NCBI RefSeq assembly: GCF_006439335.1
Contig: NZ_SAWY01000040.1
Coordinates: forward strand, 62,001-126,000
Source: Litorilituus lipolyticus
GTDB taxonomy: Bacteria; Pseudomonadota; Gammaproteobacteria; Enterobacterales; Alteromonadaceae
Direction: 5' to 3'
Length of the DNA stretch: 64,000 bases
Every line of letters starts with the position of its first letter. Within the stretch, counting starts at the first letter, position 1. The position numbers and the translations under genes were made by a program. A model generated the notes under the pieces. That model saw only the letters and a list, made by a program, of their open reading frames with translations. It had not been told where the DNA came from and ran no database searches. Below, one piece after another: positions 56,001 through 64,000 of this stretch.

Positions 56001-56894
56001 ATGGCTTTGCTGTCAACCGTTGATTTTCCACACACCATAAAAAAAACGGAAGGTTTTTCTCATGGTCGCATTGATTTGCATAGTCATACCCACTGTTCAG
56101 ACGGTGAACTTTCTCCAGAGGCCTTAATTGATAGGGCTTGGAACTATCAAATAGATGTTTTAGCTATCACTGATCATGATACAACCCAAGGTCTTGATAT
56201 AGCTGATGCTTATATAGAGGAAAAAAATGTTCCACTTAAGCTAATCCATGGCATAGAAATTTCTACGGCATGGCATGGGTTTGAAATTCATATTGTTGGT
56301 TTAAATATTGATAAAAATGATGCGACGTTAAGGCAATTAATTGCTGAGCAACAGCAGGCCAGAGTGAATCGTGCAAAACAAATTGGCGAAAAATTAGTGA
56401 AATGCGGTTTTGCAGATGTTTATGAAAAGGCTTTATTGCTCGCGGGTAAAGGCTCTATAACACGCGCGCACTTTGCTAAAGTGTTATATCAACAGGGCCA
56501 TGTATCAACGATGCAAAAGGCATTTGATAAATACATCGGTAAAGGACAAAGAGCTTTTGTTAAGCCTAATTGGTGCACCATTGAGCGGGCAATTGAGGTA
56601 ATACATCAGGCGGGCGGTACTGCCGTTATGGCACACCCCATTCGCTATGATTTATCGGCAAAGTGGTTAAGAAGGTTAATTGTGCAATTTAAAGATGGCC
56701 ACGGGGATGGTTTAGAGATTGTTTTGCCACAAATGAATCAACAACAGAGGCAAACAATGCTAAACTACTGTTTAGAATATAATTTGCTCGCTTCTTTGGG
56801 ATCTGACTTCCACCGCCCCAATAAATGGAGTGACCTAGGCCGTCATTTAACCTTACCTGATGGCGCAATTCCTATATGGAAACAGTGGCTTTAA
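56001..56894 (+). CDS. rnm: PHP-domain 5'-3' exoribonuclease RNase AM (YciV/TrpH)
   Basis: 297 residues. The PHP active site is complete: IDLHSHTHCSDGELSP, AITDHDTTQG, IHGIEIST, HIVGLNI, VMAHPIRY and LGSDFHRP. In E. coli the enzyme trims 5' ends of 5S, 16S and 23S rRNA precursors and can dephosphorylate pAp. It is divergent from the trp operon, the arrangement found in many gammaproteobacteria, and heads the yciO-rluB cluster. Confidence 0.94.
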   Translation: MALLSTVDFPHTIKKTEGFSHGRIDLHSHTHCSDGELSPEALIDRAWNYQIDVLAITDHDTTQGLDIADAYIEEKNVPLKLIHGIEISTAWHGFEIHIVGLNIDKNDATLRQLIAEQQQARVNRAKQIGEKLVKCGFADVYEKALLLAGKGSITRAHFAKVLYQQGHVSTMQKAFDKYIGKGQRAFVKPNWCTIERAIEVIHQAGGTAVMAHPIRYDLSAKWLRRLIVQFKDGHGDGLEIVLPQMNQQQRQTMLNYCLEYNLLASLGSDFHRPNKWSDLGRHLTLPDGAIPIWKQWL

Positions 56895-56932
56895 CCATTG
56901 TTATTAATCATGAGTAGTATTAAGGATTTTAT

Positions 56933-57553
56933 ATGAGTCAGTTTTTCTATGTTCACCCTGACAACCCTCAAGGTCGTTTAATGAAGCAAGCCGTTGCCAT
57001 ATTAAATCAAGGTGGTGTTATCGTGTATCCGACTGATTCAGGCTATGCTTTAGGTTGCCACTTGGGTGATAAAAAAGCGTTGGAGCGAATCTGTCAAATC
57101 CGAGATATTACCAAAGAGCATAATTTTACCTTGGTGTGTAAAGATTTATCGCAATTGTCTGAATATACGCGCGTTGATAATAGTGCATATCGATTATTAA
57201 AGAATAATACACCAGGGGCTTATACCTTCATATTTAAGGGCAGTAAAGAAGTTCCTAAACGATTACTGAATCCTAAAAAGAAAACCATAGGTATTAGGGT
57301 ACCTGATAATAACATTGCTCAAGCCTTGTTGGCTGAACTAGCAGAGCCTATAATGTCTACTAGTTTGATTATGCCTGGTAAAGATATGGCTGAATATGAC
57401 CCTGAAGAAATCAGAGATTTATTAGAGCATCAGGTTGATCTTATTGTTAATGGTGGTCATTTGGGGGAGCACCCAACGACGGTCATTGATTTTTCAAATG
57501 ATACGATTGAAATTATCCGTGTTGGTGAAGGGGATCCTTCACCATTTGAGTAA
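56933..57553 (+). CDS. yciO: YciO (Sua5/YrdC family)
   Basis: 206 residues, one YrdC-like domain: GGVIVYPTDSGYALGC, KEHNFTLVCKDLSQLSEYTRVDN, TPGAYTFIFKGSKEVPKRLL, TIGIRVPDN and the C-terminal GEHPTTVIDFSND. Related TsaC/Sua5 proteins make threonylcarbamoyl-AMP for tRNA t6A; YciO itself has a weaker or undefined role. It starts 38 bases after rnm and precedes rluB, as in E. coli. Confidence 0.92.
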   Translation: MSQFFYVHPDNPQGRLMKQAVAILNQGGVIVYPTDSGYALGCHLGDKKALERICQIRDITKEHNFTLVCKDLSQLSEYTRVDNSAYRLLKNNTPGAYTFIFKGSKEVPKRLLNPKKKTIGIRVPDNNIAQALLAELAEPIMSTSLIMPGKDMAEYDPEEIRDLLEHQVDLIVNGGHLGEHPTTVIDFSNDTIEIIRVGEGDPSPFE

Positions 57554-57630
57554 CTATAGTTACCTCTACTTAACAACATTAGAGTCAGAAGTTATCTACT
57601 TGGGAGAGGCTACTGACGGAGTTGAAATAT

Positions 57631-58716
57631 ATGTCGACAAATACAGAAACAAACAAAAAACACCCTGCTAACAAAGCATCAAAGAATAAAGCGAAAAAAG
57701 ACAGTCAAAAAAGTGCTAGCGACAATAAGTATGGCACCCGTGGCACTGGGAAAAAATCGGGTGCTAAGCAGGGAAAAGATGTTAAAGGCAAGAAGAATAA
57801 AGCTGAACAATCAAAACCTGCCAAAGTAAACTTTCAAAAAGCCAGCGTAAAAGATTCGGAAAAATTACAAAAAGTATTAGCACGTTCAGGGCAAGGCTCA
57901 CGACGTGAAATGGAAACTTATATCAGTGAAGGGCGCGTAAGCATCAATGGTAAAGTGGCTTATTTAGGTGACAGAGTCGACGGCAGCGAGCAAATCCGAA
58001 TTGATGGTCATCATGTCAAGCTAACTGCGCAAGACGAAACTATATGTCGAGTTTTAATGTACAACAAGCCTGAAGGTGAAATGTGTACCCGCAAAGATCC
58101 TGAGGGCAGGCCGACCGTGTTTGACCGTTTACCACCATTAGAAACAGGTCGTTGGGTAGCTGTTGGACGTTTAGATATTAACACTTCAGGTATGTTGTTA
58201 TTTACTACAGACGGTGAACTTGCCAATAGGCTCATGCATCCATCACAAAAAGTAGAGCGTGAGTATGCAGTTCGTGTTTTTGGTGATATTAATGAAGCCA
58301 TGCTACAAACGCTAAGAACCGGTGTTAAATTAGAAGATGGGCCCGCACGTTTTCAAAAAATTTCTTATCGTGGTGGAGAAGGCAGAAATCATTGGTTCCA
58401 TGTTGTGCTTTCAGAAGGTAGAAACCGTGAGGTCCGTCGTTTGTGGGAAAGCCAAGATGTACAAGTTAGCCGTCTTATTCGTGTGCGTTATGGTGATATG
58501 GAAATGCAAAGGCAGCTGCCGCTAGGTGGTTGGAAAGAATTAGGTTTAAAAGATGTAAATTATTATCGTAAATTGGTGCAATTAAAGCCTGAAACACAAA
58601 GTAAAGTAAAAGTTGATGAAAAAGCGATGGATAATGCGAAGAGTCGTAGAATTCGTCGCTCAGTTAAAAAGCATCAACAACGTCAAAAATTAAGTACACG
58701 ACGTCGTCATAAGTAG
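57631..58716 (+). CDS. rluB: 23S rRNA pseudouridine(2605) synthase RluB
   Basis: 361 residues from the ATG at 57631 (GGAG nine bases upstream); a TTG three codons earlier is less likely. A Lys-rich, disordered N-terminus (about 1-65) precedes an S4 RNA-binding domain (about 70-130, [21 protein letters not shown]) and the RsuA/RluB catalytic domain with [27 protein letters not shown] (catalytic Asp in GRLD) and [13 protein letters not shown] basic tail ends in STRRRHK. Modifies U2605 of 23S rRNA in the peptidyl transferase region. Confidence 0.93.
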   Translation: MSTNTETNKKHPANKASKNKAKKDSQKSASDNKYGTRGTGKKSGAKQGKDVKGKKNKAEQSKPAKVNFQKASVKDSEKLQKVLARSGQGSRREMETYISEGRVSINGKVAYLGDRVDGSEQIRIDGHHVKLTAQDETICRVLMYNKPEGEMCTRKDPEGRPTVFDRLPPLETGRWVAVGRLDINTSGMLLFTTDGELANRLMHPSQKVEREYAVRVFGDINEAMLQTLRTGVKLEDGPARFQKISYRGGEGRNHWFHVVLSEGRNREVRRLWESQDVQVSRLIRVRYGDMEMQRQLPLGGWKELGLKDVNYYRKLVQLKPETQSKVKVDEKAMDNAKSRRIRRSVKKHQQRQKLSTRRRHK

Positions 58717-58744
58717 TACAACAGTAATTCAAGAAGTATATGAC

Positions 58745-59884
58745 ATGACCTATCAGTATATTGATGACCAAAAAGATTTAGAGCTGCTTTGCAGAAAATT
58801 GTCTCAGGCAACAATGCTAGCCATAGATACAGAATTTGTCAGAACAAGAACCCTTTATGCGAAATTAGGGTTACTGCAAGTTTCTGATGGTGAAGTGCTT
58901 GCATTAATTGACCCTATTGCAGTATCCGATTTAACTCCTTTTTGGCAGCTATTAACTGATCCTGCCATTTTAAAAGTGCTTCATGCATGCTCTGAAGATC
59001 TAGAAGTGTTTATGACGGCGGGCGATTGTAAACCCGAAAATCTAATTGATACTCAAATTATGATGTCGTTTTTAGGTCATGGTTTATCAGTAGGTTATGC
59101 AGCTATGGTTAAGCACTATACTGATATTGAATTAGACAAATCAGAGTCGAGAACTGATTGGACTAAAAGGCCGCTTAGCCAAAGACAACTTGTATACGCT
59201 AGTGCTGATGTAGAGCATCTTTATGCACTATATCCAACGTTACTCGCTGAAACACAGCAATCAGGTTTCCTAGATTATGCCAAAGAAGAGTCACAAGCCT
59301 TAATTGATAAAAAGTTTACAGCCATAGATGACAATGTTTTATATCGCTCGATTAAGTTAGCTTGGCGATTAAACCCTGTGCAACTTAATCGTTTAAAACA
59401 CTTAACTCGTTGGCGTTATCAGCAAGCAAAGAAAAGAGACTTGCCAATTGGTTTTATTGCCAAAGATCATACGTTAATGGCACTCGCTCAATATAACCCA
59501 CGTAGTACCTCCGCCATGTTACAACTTGAAGGACCTGAGCAATTAGATATTCGCCATAAAGGTAAAGCGATGCTTGCTGTGTTAAAACAGGCTGAGCAAG
59601 ATGATGAAGGGAGTTACCCCGCTAAGGTTAGGCGCTTAGACGAGTACCCTGGCTATAAGCAAATTTTTAAAAATGTGAAACAGTTTGTTGCTAAAGTTTC
59701 GAAGGAAAAAGGTATTCCAGTAGAAAATCTCGCCTCAAAGAAACAAATTAATCAGTTTTTATCTTGGCATTTTAAGTTACTAGATAGTGATCAGGTAGCA
59801 GATAGAATTGATTTATTATTTGGTTGGCGTAAAGATGTACTTGGCGATGCATTGCTTAAGTTTTCAACAAACAAATTTCAATAA
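58745..59884 (+). CDS. rnd: Ribonuclease D
   Basis: 379 residues. DEDDy 3'-5' exoribonuclease active in tRNA 3' maturation. Exo motifs: AIDTEFVRTRTLYAKLGLLQV (I), HACSEDLEVF with LIDTQIMMSFLGHG (II) and RQLVYASADVEHLYALYP (III, Tyr). One HRDC domain (about 215-290) and a second helical HRDC-like segment follow. It starts 28 bases after rluB. Confidence 0.95.
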   Translation: MTYQYIDDQKDLELLCRKLSQATMLAIDTEFVRTRTLYAKLGLLQVSDGEVLALIDPIAVSDLTPFWQLLTDPAILKVLHACSEDLEVFMTAGDCKPENLIDTQIMMSFLGHGLSVGYAAMVKHYTDIELDKSESRTDWTKRPLSQRQLVYASADVEHLYALYPTLLAETQQSGFLDYAKEESQALIDKKFTAIDDNVLYRSIKLAWRLNPVQLNRLKHLTRWRYQQAKKRDLPIGFIAKDHTLMALAQYNPRSTSAMLQLEGPEQLDIRHKGKAMLAVLKQAEQDDEGSYPAKVRRLDEYPGYKQIFKNVKQFVAKVSKEKGIPVENLASKKQINQFLSWHFKLLDSDQVADRIDLLFGWRKDVLGDALLKFSTNKFQ

Positions 59885-60072
59885 AGTGCGTTAACTTTAT
59901 CTTTTAATTAGTTACCAGATATGTTGAATGTTTATCAAAATATGGTTTAGTGAAATGGTAACAATAAATCACTGAACATCATTCTCAGCTCATGGTATAT
60001 TGTTTATCAGACAACATTTTATTCATATTATTTTCTAGTATGCCCTTATAAATATTTCTATAGGTCTCCATT

Positions 60073-60366
60073 ATGCTATGCGCAATTTATAAAAGTCCCA
60101 AAAAACAGCAAACTTATTTATTTATTAAAAAACGTGATGATTTTTCATCGGTGCCAGAGGCGCTAATGACTACATTTGGTACGCCCACTTTAGTAACTAT
60201 TGTTAATTTGGCCACCAAAGATAAGCTTGGTATGGCAGATATAGATAAAGTGAGAAGTAATCTAGAAGAACAAGGCTTCTACCTGCAATTGCCACCTCCT
60301 GTAGAAGATTTGCTTAAAGAGCATAAAGCCGCAATGAAAGCTGAGAAAGAGCAAGGGGAAGAATAA
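60073..60366 (+). CDS. ycgL: YcgL-domain protein
   Basis: 97 residues. Small alpha/beta protein of the YcgL family (UPF0745) beginning MLCAIYKSPKKQQTYLFIKK, with the LVTIVNLATKDKLGMADIDKVRSNLEEQGFYLQLPPP block. No biochemical role is established. It has its own 5' region of about 190 bases after rnd and ends one base before the transglycosylase start, so it heads a ycgL-transglycosylase-ycgN unit. Confidence 0.92.
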   Translation: MLCAIYKSPKKQQTYLFIKKRDDFSSVPEALMTTFGTPTLVTIVNLATKDKLGMADIDKVRSNLEEQGFYLQLPPPVEDLLKEHKAAMKAEKEQGEE

Positions 60367-60367
60367 T

Positions 60368-61417
60368 ATGATGAAGAAAATTACTTATATTTCTCTTGCT
60401 ATGTTTGCCTTATTAACAGCGAGTAACCCAGTGCTTGCAGCAACGGGTAAAAAAGTACTAACCGATGAAGGGTTTGCTCAATACGTTAGTTTGCTGAAAG
60501 AGGAAGCGCTTACGCTCGGTTATGATAGAGCGCTGGTTGATAGTAGCTTTTCAAAAGTTAAGTTTCATAAACGTGCGGTAAAAGCCGATAGAAGTCAGCC
60601 TGAAAAAGTTGAAACGTTAGACACATATTTGCCTAAGCGAGTACCTAACTGGAAAGTTAAAAAAGCTCGTACTTTATATAAAGAACATTATGATTTATTA
60701 ACTAAAGTGAGTGAAGAGTACCATGTTCAACCTCGTTTTATCGTTGCATTATGGGGACTTGAAACAAATTTTGGCAAAATTATGGGTAATTATAATGTGA
60801 TTTCTGCATTGACCACTTTAGCTTACGAAGGTCGCCGTGAGGCTTTCTTTAAAAAGCAATTGTTTGCTGCGCTAACTATATTAGATGAAGGGCATATCAG
60901 TATTGAAAAAATGAAAGGTTCATGGGCTGGTGCTATGGGGCAAAACCAGTTTATGCCGACTTCATTCTTAGCCTACGCTGTTGATGGCGATGGCGATGGT
61001 AAAAAAGATATTTGGACTAACCAAGCAGATGTGTTTGCTTCAATGGCTAATTACCTGCAAAAAGAAGGTTGGAGTGATGAGTTAACTTGGGGCCGCCAAG
61101 TAAAGCTCCCTGAAGGTTTTGATACCTCTTTAGCCATCCCTAAAAATACTGGTAGTCGAAAAAACTGGTTGAAAGCGTGGGCTAAAACTGAGAAGTCACT
61201 TGCTGAGTGGCAAGCCTTGGGCGTGAGAAGAAGTGATGGTACAAATTTGCCCACTGTTGATATAAAAGCGGCACTGGTATTTCCTGATGATGAAAATGGT
61301 CGTGTTTATTTAGCTTACAACAATTACAAAAGCTTAATGCATTGGAATTTATCTTATTATTTTGTTAGTTCGGTTGGGCATTTGTCTGATCGCATTAAAT
61401 TTCCTCCTGTTAAATAA
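60368..61417 (+). CDS. MltB-family lytic murein transglycosylase
   Basis: 349 residues. Signal peptide MMKKITYISLAMFALLTASN ends near VLAA and lacks a lipobox Cys, so it is soluble in the periplasm, unlike E. coli MltB. The SLT_3 domain has catalytic Glu in IVALWGLETNFGKIMGNYNV and GSWAGAMGQNQFMPTSFLAYAVDGDGDGKKDIW, which includes a Ca-binding EF-like DGDGDG loop. It ends with YFVSSVGHLSDRI. Cleaves peptidoglycan glycan strands to 1,6-anhydro products. Lies between ycgL and ycgN. Confidence 0.92.
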   Translation: MMKKITYISLAMFALLTASNPVLAATGKKVLTDEGFAQYVSLLKEEALTLGYDRALVDSSFSKVKFHKRAVKADRSQPEKVETLDTYLPKRVPNWKVKKARTLYKEHYDLLTKVSEEYHVQPRFIVALWGLETNFGKIMGNYNVISALTTLAYEGRREAFFKKQLFAALTILDEGHISIEKMKGSWAGAMGQNQFMPTSFLAYAVDGDGDGKKDIWTNQADVFASMANYLQKEGWSDELTWGRQVKLPEGFDTSLAIPKNTGSRKNWLKAWAKTEKSLAEWQALGVRRSDGTNLPTVDIKAALVFPDDENGRVYLAYNNYKSLMHWNLSYYFVSSVGHLSDRIKFPPVK

Positions 61418-61426
61418 GATCCCCCC

Positions 61427-61969
61427 ATGACAAAGAAAAAATCTAGGAAACCTGTTAATACCTTGCAAGTCGAGCCATTTTGGCAAACGAAAACATTGTC
61501 AGAGATGAGTCGGGATGAATGGGAATCACTGTGTGATGGTTGTGCTAAATGTTGTTTACACACTTTTATCGATGATGATAAAGCTGATAGTGAAGTTACA
61601 TTATTGCCAACAGATCATATCCAGCAAGGTGAAAGCTTATATTATTCAAATATTGCCTGTTACTTGTTAAATGAGACAACTTGTCAATGTACTAAATATG
61701 AACAGCGCACTAAACTCGTTCCTGATTGCGTCAGGCTTACTCAAGATAACATCGAAGGGGTGTTCTTCATGCCCCCAAGTTGTACTTATCGTCGCATTCA
61801 AGAAGGACGTGGACTCCCATCATGGCATCCCTTACTACACAAAGGGAAAAAGTCAGCAATGCATAAAGCCGGTATGTCTGTGAGAGGGAAAATAGTTAAG
61901 GACGACGAGGTTAGCCTAGATAAGTTTGAAGATCATATAGTTACTTGGGCTATTAACGATTTAGACTAA
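61427..61969 (+). CDS. ycgN: YcgN-family cysteine-cluster protein
   Basis: 180 residues. A CxxCxxCC motif (CDGCAKCCLHTFIDDD) plus later Cys residues (NIACYLLNETTCQCTKYEQR, VPDCVRL) suggest a bound metal or Fe-S cluster, as in the UPF0153 family. Function is unknown. It starts nine bases after the transglycosylase gene, the order ycgL-transglycosylase-ycgN being typical of Vibrio and Shewanella relatives. Confidence 0.92.
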   Translation: MTKKKSRKPVNTLQVEPFWQTKTLSEMSRDEWESLCDGCAKCCLHTFIDDDKADSEVTLLPTDHIQQGESLYYSNIACYLLNETTCQCTKYEQRTKLVPDCVRLTQDNIEGVFFMPPSCTYRRIQEGRGLPSWHPLLHKGKKSAMHKAGMSVRGKIVKDDEVSLDKFEDHIVTWAINDLD

Positions 61970-62017
61970 CGCTTTAGACTCGCAATTTTTTATTTGTTTT
62001 ATGGGTAAGCCACCATT

Positions 62018-62902
62018 ATGAAAGCTCAACAGCAAAGCCTGTTTTATTTACACTCCGCGGTATTACTTTTTGGTGGCACTGCACTTTTCTCTAAATTAAT
62101 TCAACTTCCCGCCCTTGATATAACCGTTTATCGAGTAGCTATTGCTTTTATTGCATTGTTTATTTTATTAGTTGCTCAAGGGAAAAAGCTCACCTTAGCA
62201 AATCAAAAAGAGTATGGTGTGGCGATACTTTTAGGCATGGTTGTTGGTATTCACTGGGTAACATATTTTGCTAGTATGCAAATGGCAGGGGTAACAATAG
62301 GTATCATTTCATTTTTTACCTACCCTGTGATTACAGTATTTTTAGAACCTCTGTTTAGCAAAAAGAGGCCAAAGCTGAAAGATATTGGTATTGCTGTGAT
62401 AGTTGTTTTAGGCATTTTCCTGTTAATTCCTGAAGTGAATTTGGGCAATCAAACGACCTTAGGCATAATTACCGGAATCATTTCAGCTGCATTTTTTGCT
62501 TTAAGAAATATCGTCCATAAAAACTACTTCTCTCATTATTCTGGCCCTCACACTATGTTTTATCAAACGTTTGTCGCTTTTGTGATGTTATTCATGTTTG
62601 TGGAAGTGCCTGTTTCTCAAGTTAGTCAACAGGATTGGTGGTTGATTGTGTTGGTAGGAGTGGTGTTTACGGCGACACCTCATGCATTATTTGCTTCTAG
62701 CTTACGTCATCTATCTGCAACAACCGCTGGTCTAATTTCTTGCCTACAACCTCTGTACGGTAGTATTTTAGCCTTCTTGTTACTGCAAGAGCGGGTTAGC
62801 ATAATCTCTTTAATTGGTGGTTGCCTAGTGGTAAGTGCTGCTGTATTTGAAACTTGGTCGGTTAGTGCGAGTAAAGTAAAAGAAAAAGATAAGTTGAGTT
62901 AG
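62018..62902 (+). CDS. EamA/DMT-family transporter
   Basis: 294 residues with about ten membrane helices in two EamA repeats (about 8-140 and 147-283). Segments such as FYLHSAVLLFGGTALFSKLI, ISFFTYPVITVFLEPLF and AGLISCLQPLYGSILAFLLLQE are typical of drug/metabolite exporters. The substrate is unknown. The stop overlaps the convergent minus-strand gene by four bases. Confidence 0.9.
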   Translation: MKAQQQSLFYLHSAVLLFGGTALFSKLIQLPALDITVYRVAIAFIALFILLVAQGKKLTLANQKEYGVAILLGMVVGIHWVTYFASMQMAGVTIGIISFFTYPVITVFLEPLFSKKRPKLKDIGIAVIVVLGIFLLIPEVNLGNQTTLGIITGIISAAFFALRNIVHKNYFSHYSGPHTMFYQTFVAFVMLFMFVEVPVSQVSQQDWWLIVLVGVVFTATPHALFASSLRHLSATTAGLISCLQPLYGSILAFLLLQERVSIISLIGGCLVVSAAVFETWSVSASKVKEKDKLS

Positions 62903-64000
62903 TTTTCTTCGAGTAAAGCCGATTGACTTAAAGACATATATAATTGTTGAAGACCTTGATGACTTTCACTTGAGTATCGTACTGGCAAAATTTCCTTTTT
63001 GAGAGAAAACCTTTCAAACTCCTGAATAAAGCAGGTTTTAGTTAACATAACCTGACATTTTTTGGCTACTTGAGTAAATATGAAAGCATTTAAATACCCT
63101 TCTAATTGAACCCTGTTAGGGTGTGCTATCCCTGCTTTTTTCATGTCAGCCATGAATTGATAACATACTTTCCAAGAACAATTTGCAGGTTCAGGCATAA
63201 CTTCTGATACCATGACTCGGCTTTTATGCTTTAACCGGCTGTATAAATCGCTACTAGAGATAAAAGAGAGTGTGGTGTAAAAAGGGGTTACCCCTTGTTC
63301 GTGACCACTATTAATTAACTTAGCTAATGGTTGATATGTGCCAACAAAAATTACTGCATCAACACTTTGCTGTTTTATTGTTGAAAGTACTTTTGAGATA
63401 TCATCACTGTTTCTTCGGTAGCGACTAGTTACTACTGGGCTTAGTTTATAATCCTTTAAATAGCGTAAAAAAAACTTCTCTGCAGCTAAACCAAACTCAT
63501 CGGCTTGAATAACTAAGGCGATATTTTTATAGCCTTTTTGCTTAATCAAATACTCTAGTTGTAACTTTGCTTCTTGTTGATAACTGGCTCTTAAATTAAA
63601 GATGTTTGACTTTACTGGTGTTCTGAGAAAATCAGCACCAGTAAATGGCATTAAAAATAAAATATTTTTTTGTTTTAGGATAGAAAGAATCGCATGTGAC
63701 GTCGGTGTTCCAACGTAACCAAAAAGTGCAAAGACTTGCTTAGCGATTAACTGGTGAGTATTGGCAATAGTTTTTACCGGCTCATAGCCATCATCTAGGC
63801 TGATCAACTCTACTTTTCTACCATGTATACCACCTTTTTGGTTTATTTTATTAAAGTAGACCATAGAGCCAGCTTTTAACTCATTACCCAGCTGAGAGGC
63901 AGGCCCCGTTAGAGCGTTGGACATGCCTAATTTAATTTTAGTTGAGCTAACTCCTTGTTCAGCAAAACAATATGGAATGAAGAAAAGGATAAATTGAAAA
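62899..64000 (-). CDS. Periplasmic ABC-type branched-chain-amino-acid-like binding protein, 5' end outside the window
   Basis: The frame stays open to the right edge, so the internal ATG at 63924 is not the start. Upstream codons read FQFILFFIPYCFA, a signal-peptide core, then EQGVSSTKIKLG, then MSNALTGPA. The protein is a type 1 periplasmic binding fold (Leu/Ile/Val-binding-like): GMSNALTGPASQLG, YFNKINQKGGIHGRKVELISLDDGYEP and ALFGYVGTPTSHAIL. The ligand is unknown. No permease genes are visible in the window, so it may serve a sensor instead of a transporter (inference). Confidence 0.88.
   Translation of the reverse strand, partial: FQFILFFIPYCFAEQGVSSTKIKLGMSNALTGPASQLGNELKAGSMVYFNKINQKGGIHGRKVELISLDDGYEPVKTIANTHQLIAKQVFALFGYVGTPTSHAILSILKQKNILFLMPFTGADFLRTPVKSNIFNLRASYQQEAKLQLEYLIKQKGYKNIALVIQADEFGLAAEKFFLRYLKDYKLSPVVTSRYRRNSDDISKVLSTIKQQSVDAVIFVGTYQPLAKLINSGHEQGVTPFYTTLSFISSSDLYSRLKHKSRVMVSEVMPEPANCSWKVCYQFMADMKKAGIAHPNRVQLEGYLNAFIFTQVAKKCQVMLTKTCFIQEFERFSLKKEILPVRYSSESHQGLQQLYMSLSQSALLEEN

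Noticed and set aside
62899-63924. Complete periplasmic protein starting at the ATG at 63924
   Set aside because: The frame continues upstream to the window edge and encodes a signal-peptide-like segment, so the gene is cut by the window.

Overview
The window looks like a chromosomal segment of a marine gammaproteobacterium of the order Alteromonadales, most likely Colwelliaceae (Colwellia or a close relative). This is inferred from the AT-rich base composition, the gene orders (hemA-prfA-prmC-sirB2-sirB1-kdsA facing lolB-ispE-prs-rplY-pth-ychF; gcvA-ygdD-rlmM; ppnN-xni; queF/syd; trpEGDCFBA facing rnm-yciO-rluB-rnd-ycgL-ycgN) and a large load of secreted proteases. The species cannot be fixed without a database search.

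Layout. 1-5 kb: minus-strand housekeeping block (ychF fragment, pth, rplY, prs, ispE, lolB). 4.6-11.5 kb: plus-strand operon hemA-prfA-prmC-sirB2-sirB1, a DUF819 membrane protein, then kdsA. 11.6-15.4 kb: a small secreted protein, then gcvA, an alpha/beta hydrolase, ygdD and rlmM. 15.5-21.1 kb, minus strand: NAD-type isocitrate dehydrogenase, a DUF3192 protein, xni, ppnN, a diguanylate cyclase. 21.4-26.5 kb: M61 peptidase, queF/syd, a small coiled-coil protein, a DUF3192 lipoprotein, a GNAT acetyltransferase.

26.6-48.5 kb is an accessory island for extracellular protein breakdown and signalling. It holds two head-to-head S8 proteases, a third membrane-anchored S8 protease ending in an 11-residue repeat, a beta-propeller sensor with a decayed GGDEF domain, a hybrid histidine kinase carrying its own AraC-type DNA-binding domain, an unmistakable CsrB-type regulatory RNA (39.8-40.2 kb) and a 2078-residue protein with two complete M9 collagenase modules in one chain.

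48.8-55.9 kb is the tryptophan operon. Upstream of trpE I find a classical leader peptide with three consecutive Trp codons and a terminator/antiterminator. Between that attenuator and trpE there is a second, unannotated Trp-rich mini-ORF (three Trp codons in 18 residues, good ribosome binding site). Its Trp codons can pair with the sequence directly abutting the trpE ribosome binding site. I infer a possible two-stage control, transcriptional attenuation followed by translational control, and this is the most interesting candidate for something undescribed here.

56-64 kb: plus-strand rnm, yciO, rluB, rnd, ycgL, an MltB-family transglycosylase, ycgN and an EamA transporter, ending against a minus-strand periplasmic binding protein that runs off the window.
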